Assembly: GCA_037447605.1 (NCBI GenBank)
Contig: CM074806.1
Span: 3,701,755 to 3,765,754, forward strand
Reading direction: 5' to 3'
Length of the DNA: 64,000 nucleotides
Source: Zygnema circumcarinatum
Taxonomy: Eukaryota; Streptophyta; Zygnematophyceae; Zygnematales; Zygnemataceae
Both the position numbers and the translations under genes were made by a program. The notes beneath the pieces were generated by a model. That model saw nothing but the letters and a program-made list of their open reading frames with translations, did not search any database and was not told the origin of the DNA. Positions within the stretch are counted from its first letter, which is position 1. Every line of letters begins with the position of its first letter. This document shows, one piece after another, positions 61,601 to 64,000 of this stretch.

Positions 61601-63968
61601 CATGCGAGCTGCGAACTGACCTGCGCATTAAGGAGCAACATCTCACATTTGCTCCCCCCCAACGTCGCCTCCTTCTTCATCGCCTCCACGTCTTCCAACA
61701 CCTGCGCAATGTGCATTTGCGGTAACACCACAACTGTTAATTCCTTGACTTCTGACGATTATCAACGTTTTTTCTGCATGTTTGTTGATGCTTTGGTGAA
61801 AGGAAGTATTGACTGCATAGCGGGGGTATGCAATGACGACCTGCGATAGCAAGGCTGCTGCATGAGCAGGATTCTTCTCCACCTCACGCCGAGCCTGCAA
61901 GCAGCGGAGTTTAACAAGTGCCTTCAGAAAGGCAAAATCAACCCGCCCGTTGTTGCTACTGCCAACTGTCGCCGCAACGTGCTCATCCAAAAGGGCCTGC
62001 AAGAAGAGTATCAAAGAAGAAAAAAAAAAAAAAAAAAAAGCACGATCTTCAGGATGGTCATCTTTAAATTCGACTCGATTCCCGTCTCGATATCTCGTCC
62101 AAGACTGAAAAGGACGCAGACAAACCTTCAAAACGACCTAACCCTCGTAGTTTTTTGAAGAAAAACTCGCCTGTGCGACAGTAAGATTGCCCTGCTTTCG
62201 AAAAGCGCGAGCTGCTGTGCGGAACATGCCCGCCCTCTCTTCCTGCAGTTTCGCCGCAAGCACTGTGGGAGCCTCCCTCTCACCCCTCTCCCTTCTCTGC
62301 ACCACATTATCTCGGCTCTGCATTTTCTCCATCAACATGAGCCGGTTGCAGATGACATCATCCCATGCCTCCACACCATCAAACTGCCAAGAGGGCCAGC
62401 GCAACCGCCACGTGGCTAGAAGGTGGTCGGCTGTATAAGGATCAGGAGGGGCAGTTTGCACGAAGGGGTCGGAGCTGGAGAGAGGGAGGAAGGAGGAGAA
62501 AGGAGGTTCTCTTCCCGGAGGTAAGGAGATGGTAGAAGAATGAGGAGATGAGAGCTGCAGAAATTCCTCGAGCTCAACAATCTTTTGAAGGTGACAGACC
62601 TGCACCCAGAACCCTCCCAAAAAGGTCTACTTCTCTGCAGGGGTTTCGGGGGGTCCACGCTCTGCAGCCAAAGTTTCTGAGACCACTCACATTGAGCACA
62701 TTTTTACCATTGTCAGGTGGAGATATCAAGCATTAGGACTAAACCTCACTGACCCAACTTCATACAGGGTTGAAATCTAACTAACTAACCTCTGCATGTC
62801 GCCTTCTGGTGGCGAGAGGATTCAGCACTGTCCAGTTCTGACGGAAGGCTCTATAGCACAGTGCTGTTTGGAAACGAGCGAGATCGAACTGCCCATTTGC
62901 GACAGAGAGAGTGAGCAGCTGCGTCCCAAAGGAGCGGAGGAGGAGACTCCACTTTTCGGGGTCCATGGATGCAGCCTGGACGAAGCATGTCAGCATAGGC
63001 CTCCGCATTGGGACTTTGATGGCGCTGCGGATGAAGGGCGAAAGGTAAATTTCCTACATTGCAAAGAGTCCCGGCCTGGAGTTACGCTCCAATTCTGAGT
63101 GAATTGGAAGGCTAATGGATGCTACAATAACTCCTTTTGTGCCAGTCTAACGCGATATTCTACTGCATTGTAGACTGATTTGATCCACAGTTGCAACCCC
63201 ACAGAAAGTTCGAAAGTGCGTATTCCGAACCGTGGGGCTACCTGTTCTTTGCTTTCCCACAGCCTCTCCAGATGAGGTTCTGCCCCTTCATCCGTGAGCT
63301 GCAGAAGCACATCGTCCAGCAACACCCGCCATTGCCTTAGAGCCTCCAAGCAGGCGTATCGCTGACTGTACCACAAGGACGCTTCTGCGTGCTTCAGCGA
63401 CCCTTCGCCCTCCCACATGCCCATGCCATCTGCCATAGGCCAAACCCACAAGAGGGATCAGCACAAGCATGGGAAGAAACGACGTACTCTGCTTCGTTCT
63501 CAGCGTATGGTTTCAGGAACTTTTTCACTCATATTTCATCAAGCATCTTGGTTCGTAGGCTTAAAGTAGGTTTACCAAGAATTATCCGTATATAGCTGTT
63601 ACAAACATAAACCTCGCAATGGGGTTGTCTTCTCACCTGCATCGAGCTGCTTGATCCCCTCATCATAGAGCTGCAACGCTCGCAGGGGGTCTCCTCCCAA
63701 CTGGGCCTCCAGGGCCCTCTTGGTGATGGCTTCTTGTGCCACGTGGCAGCTGTATATGCCCAATACCACGTCATCCTCTCCAAGCTCAGCATAAAGCCGT
63801 GCCAGCTCCGCCCATCCGCCATGGTCAGCTTCCGGGAAGCAACCCTCCACAGACCCATCAGCAGCTTTGCGCCTTTTTGCTTTTGGGGTTTCAGGCAGCT
63901 TCTGGGTGTTGTGCAGGAGGTGACCTTCCAGCAGGAGAATGCCGGAATGGAGATTGCCAGACTTCACG
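58700..63968 (-). CDS. PRKDC: DNA-dependent protein kinase catalytic subunit (DNA-PKcs), C-terminal part
   Basis: Partial: the 5' two thirds lie beyond the window. Visible exons: 63968-63637, 63429-63242, 63053-62790, 62599-62171, 61996-61841, 61701-60080, 59953-59181, 59028-58700, about 1363 aa. DNA-PKcs joins Ku at DNA breaks and phosphorylates repair factors in non-homologous end joining. The FAT domain includes EIYLSPFIRSAIKVP, WDDVICNRLML and VPSWLFIAWI. The kinase starts near VPGQYG and has VKGGEDLRLDERVQQLFQVMN, the catalytic loop GDRHLNN, the metal motif IDFG and then ATQLLPVPELQPFRLTRQ, diagnostic for DNA-PKcs rather than ATM, ATR, TOR or SMG1. The FATC end is LLDQATDRNVLGRLWEGWNAWV. 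One intron (62170-61997) has a GC donor (CAG then GCGAGT). The 59181 donor is the weakest junction. Catalytic residues are intact. Confidence 0.93.
61997..62170 (-). other. GC-AG intron in the DNA-PKcs gene
   Basis: On the minus strand the intron begins GCGAGT at 62170 and ends TGCAG at 61997. The phase-0 join gives RKQGNLTVAQ followed by ALLDEH, matching the family pattern at this place. The nearest GT, four bases on, would break the frame. The intron holds an A-run of about 20 (plus strand, near 62020-62039). Confidence 0.75.
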
Positions 63969-64000
63969 CTGCAGTAAGACAGGAATGAGTTAAGTTATGA

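Overview
This is a nuclear window from a streptophyte (plant lineage) eukaryote. All genes have many short exons with GT-AG (twice GC-AG) introns. Plant-specific families are present: a GRAS transcription factor, NCA1, the endosomal PX protein EREX and an alpha-type C2 phospholipase D. A telo-box (AAACCCTAA) and many CACGTGG G-boxes lie in intergenic DNA. A DNA-PKcs gene, unknown in Arabidopsis, together with compact introns and very many simple repeats, suggests a streptophyte alga (perhaps a zygnematophyte) or an early-diverging land plant. I cannot name the species.

Layout. 0.9-8.9 kb (+): an MTR4/HEN2-type exosome RNA helicase, 18 exons. 11.5-14.85 kb (-): the splicing factor SC35. 15.86-19.1 kb (+): the catalase chaperone NCA1. 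21.0-24.7 kb (+): phospholipase D alpha. 26.4-30.85 kb (+): a renalase-like FAD oxidoreductase with an organelle-type leader and an RG-rich N-terminal insert. 31.8-37.3 kb (+): EREX, an endosomal Rab-effector PX protein. 38.0-39.8 kb (+): a five-bladed beta-propeller protein of the arabinanase/levansucrase/invertase fold. 39.8-43.4 kb: a gene-free block of nested terminal-inverted-repeat elements, a MITE, CCAACCATTGG-type palindrome clusters and GTAC-rich DNA. 43.4-50.6 kb (+): two tandem paralogous secreted proteins, each 464 aa, joining a lone LRR N-terminal cap to a V8-like serine protease; a 738-bp perfect TC repeat lies in an intron of the first. 51.4-54.3 kb (-): a GRAS transcription factor. 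55.0-58.1 kb (+): mitochondrial pyruvate dehydrogenase E1 alpha. 58.7-64.0 kb (-): the C-terminal third of a DNA-PKcs gene whose 5' part lies beyond the window.

The genes do not form one pathway. The clearest local unit is the tandem pair of cap-protease genes. Two divergent pairs (SC35/NCA1 and GRAS/PDH E1 alpha) share short upstream regions. A short A-tailed dispersed repeat occurs six times between genes. Exon models were built by eye from splice sites, reading phase and recalled family conservation; no alignment or transcript data were available.
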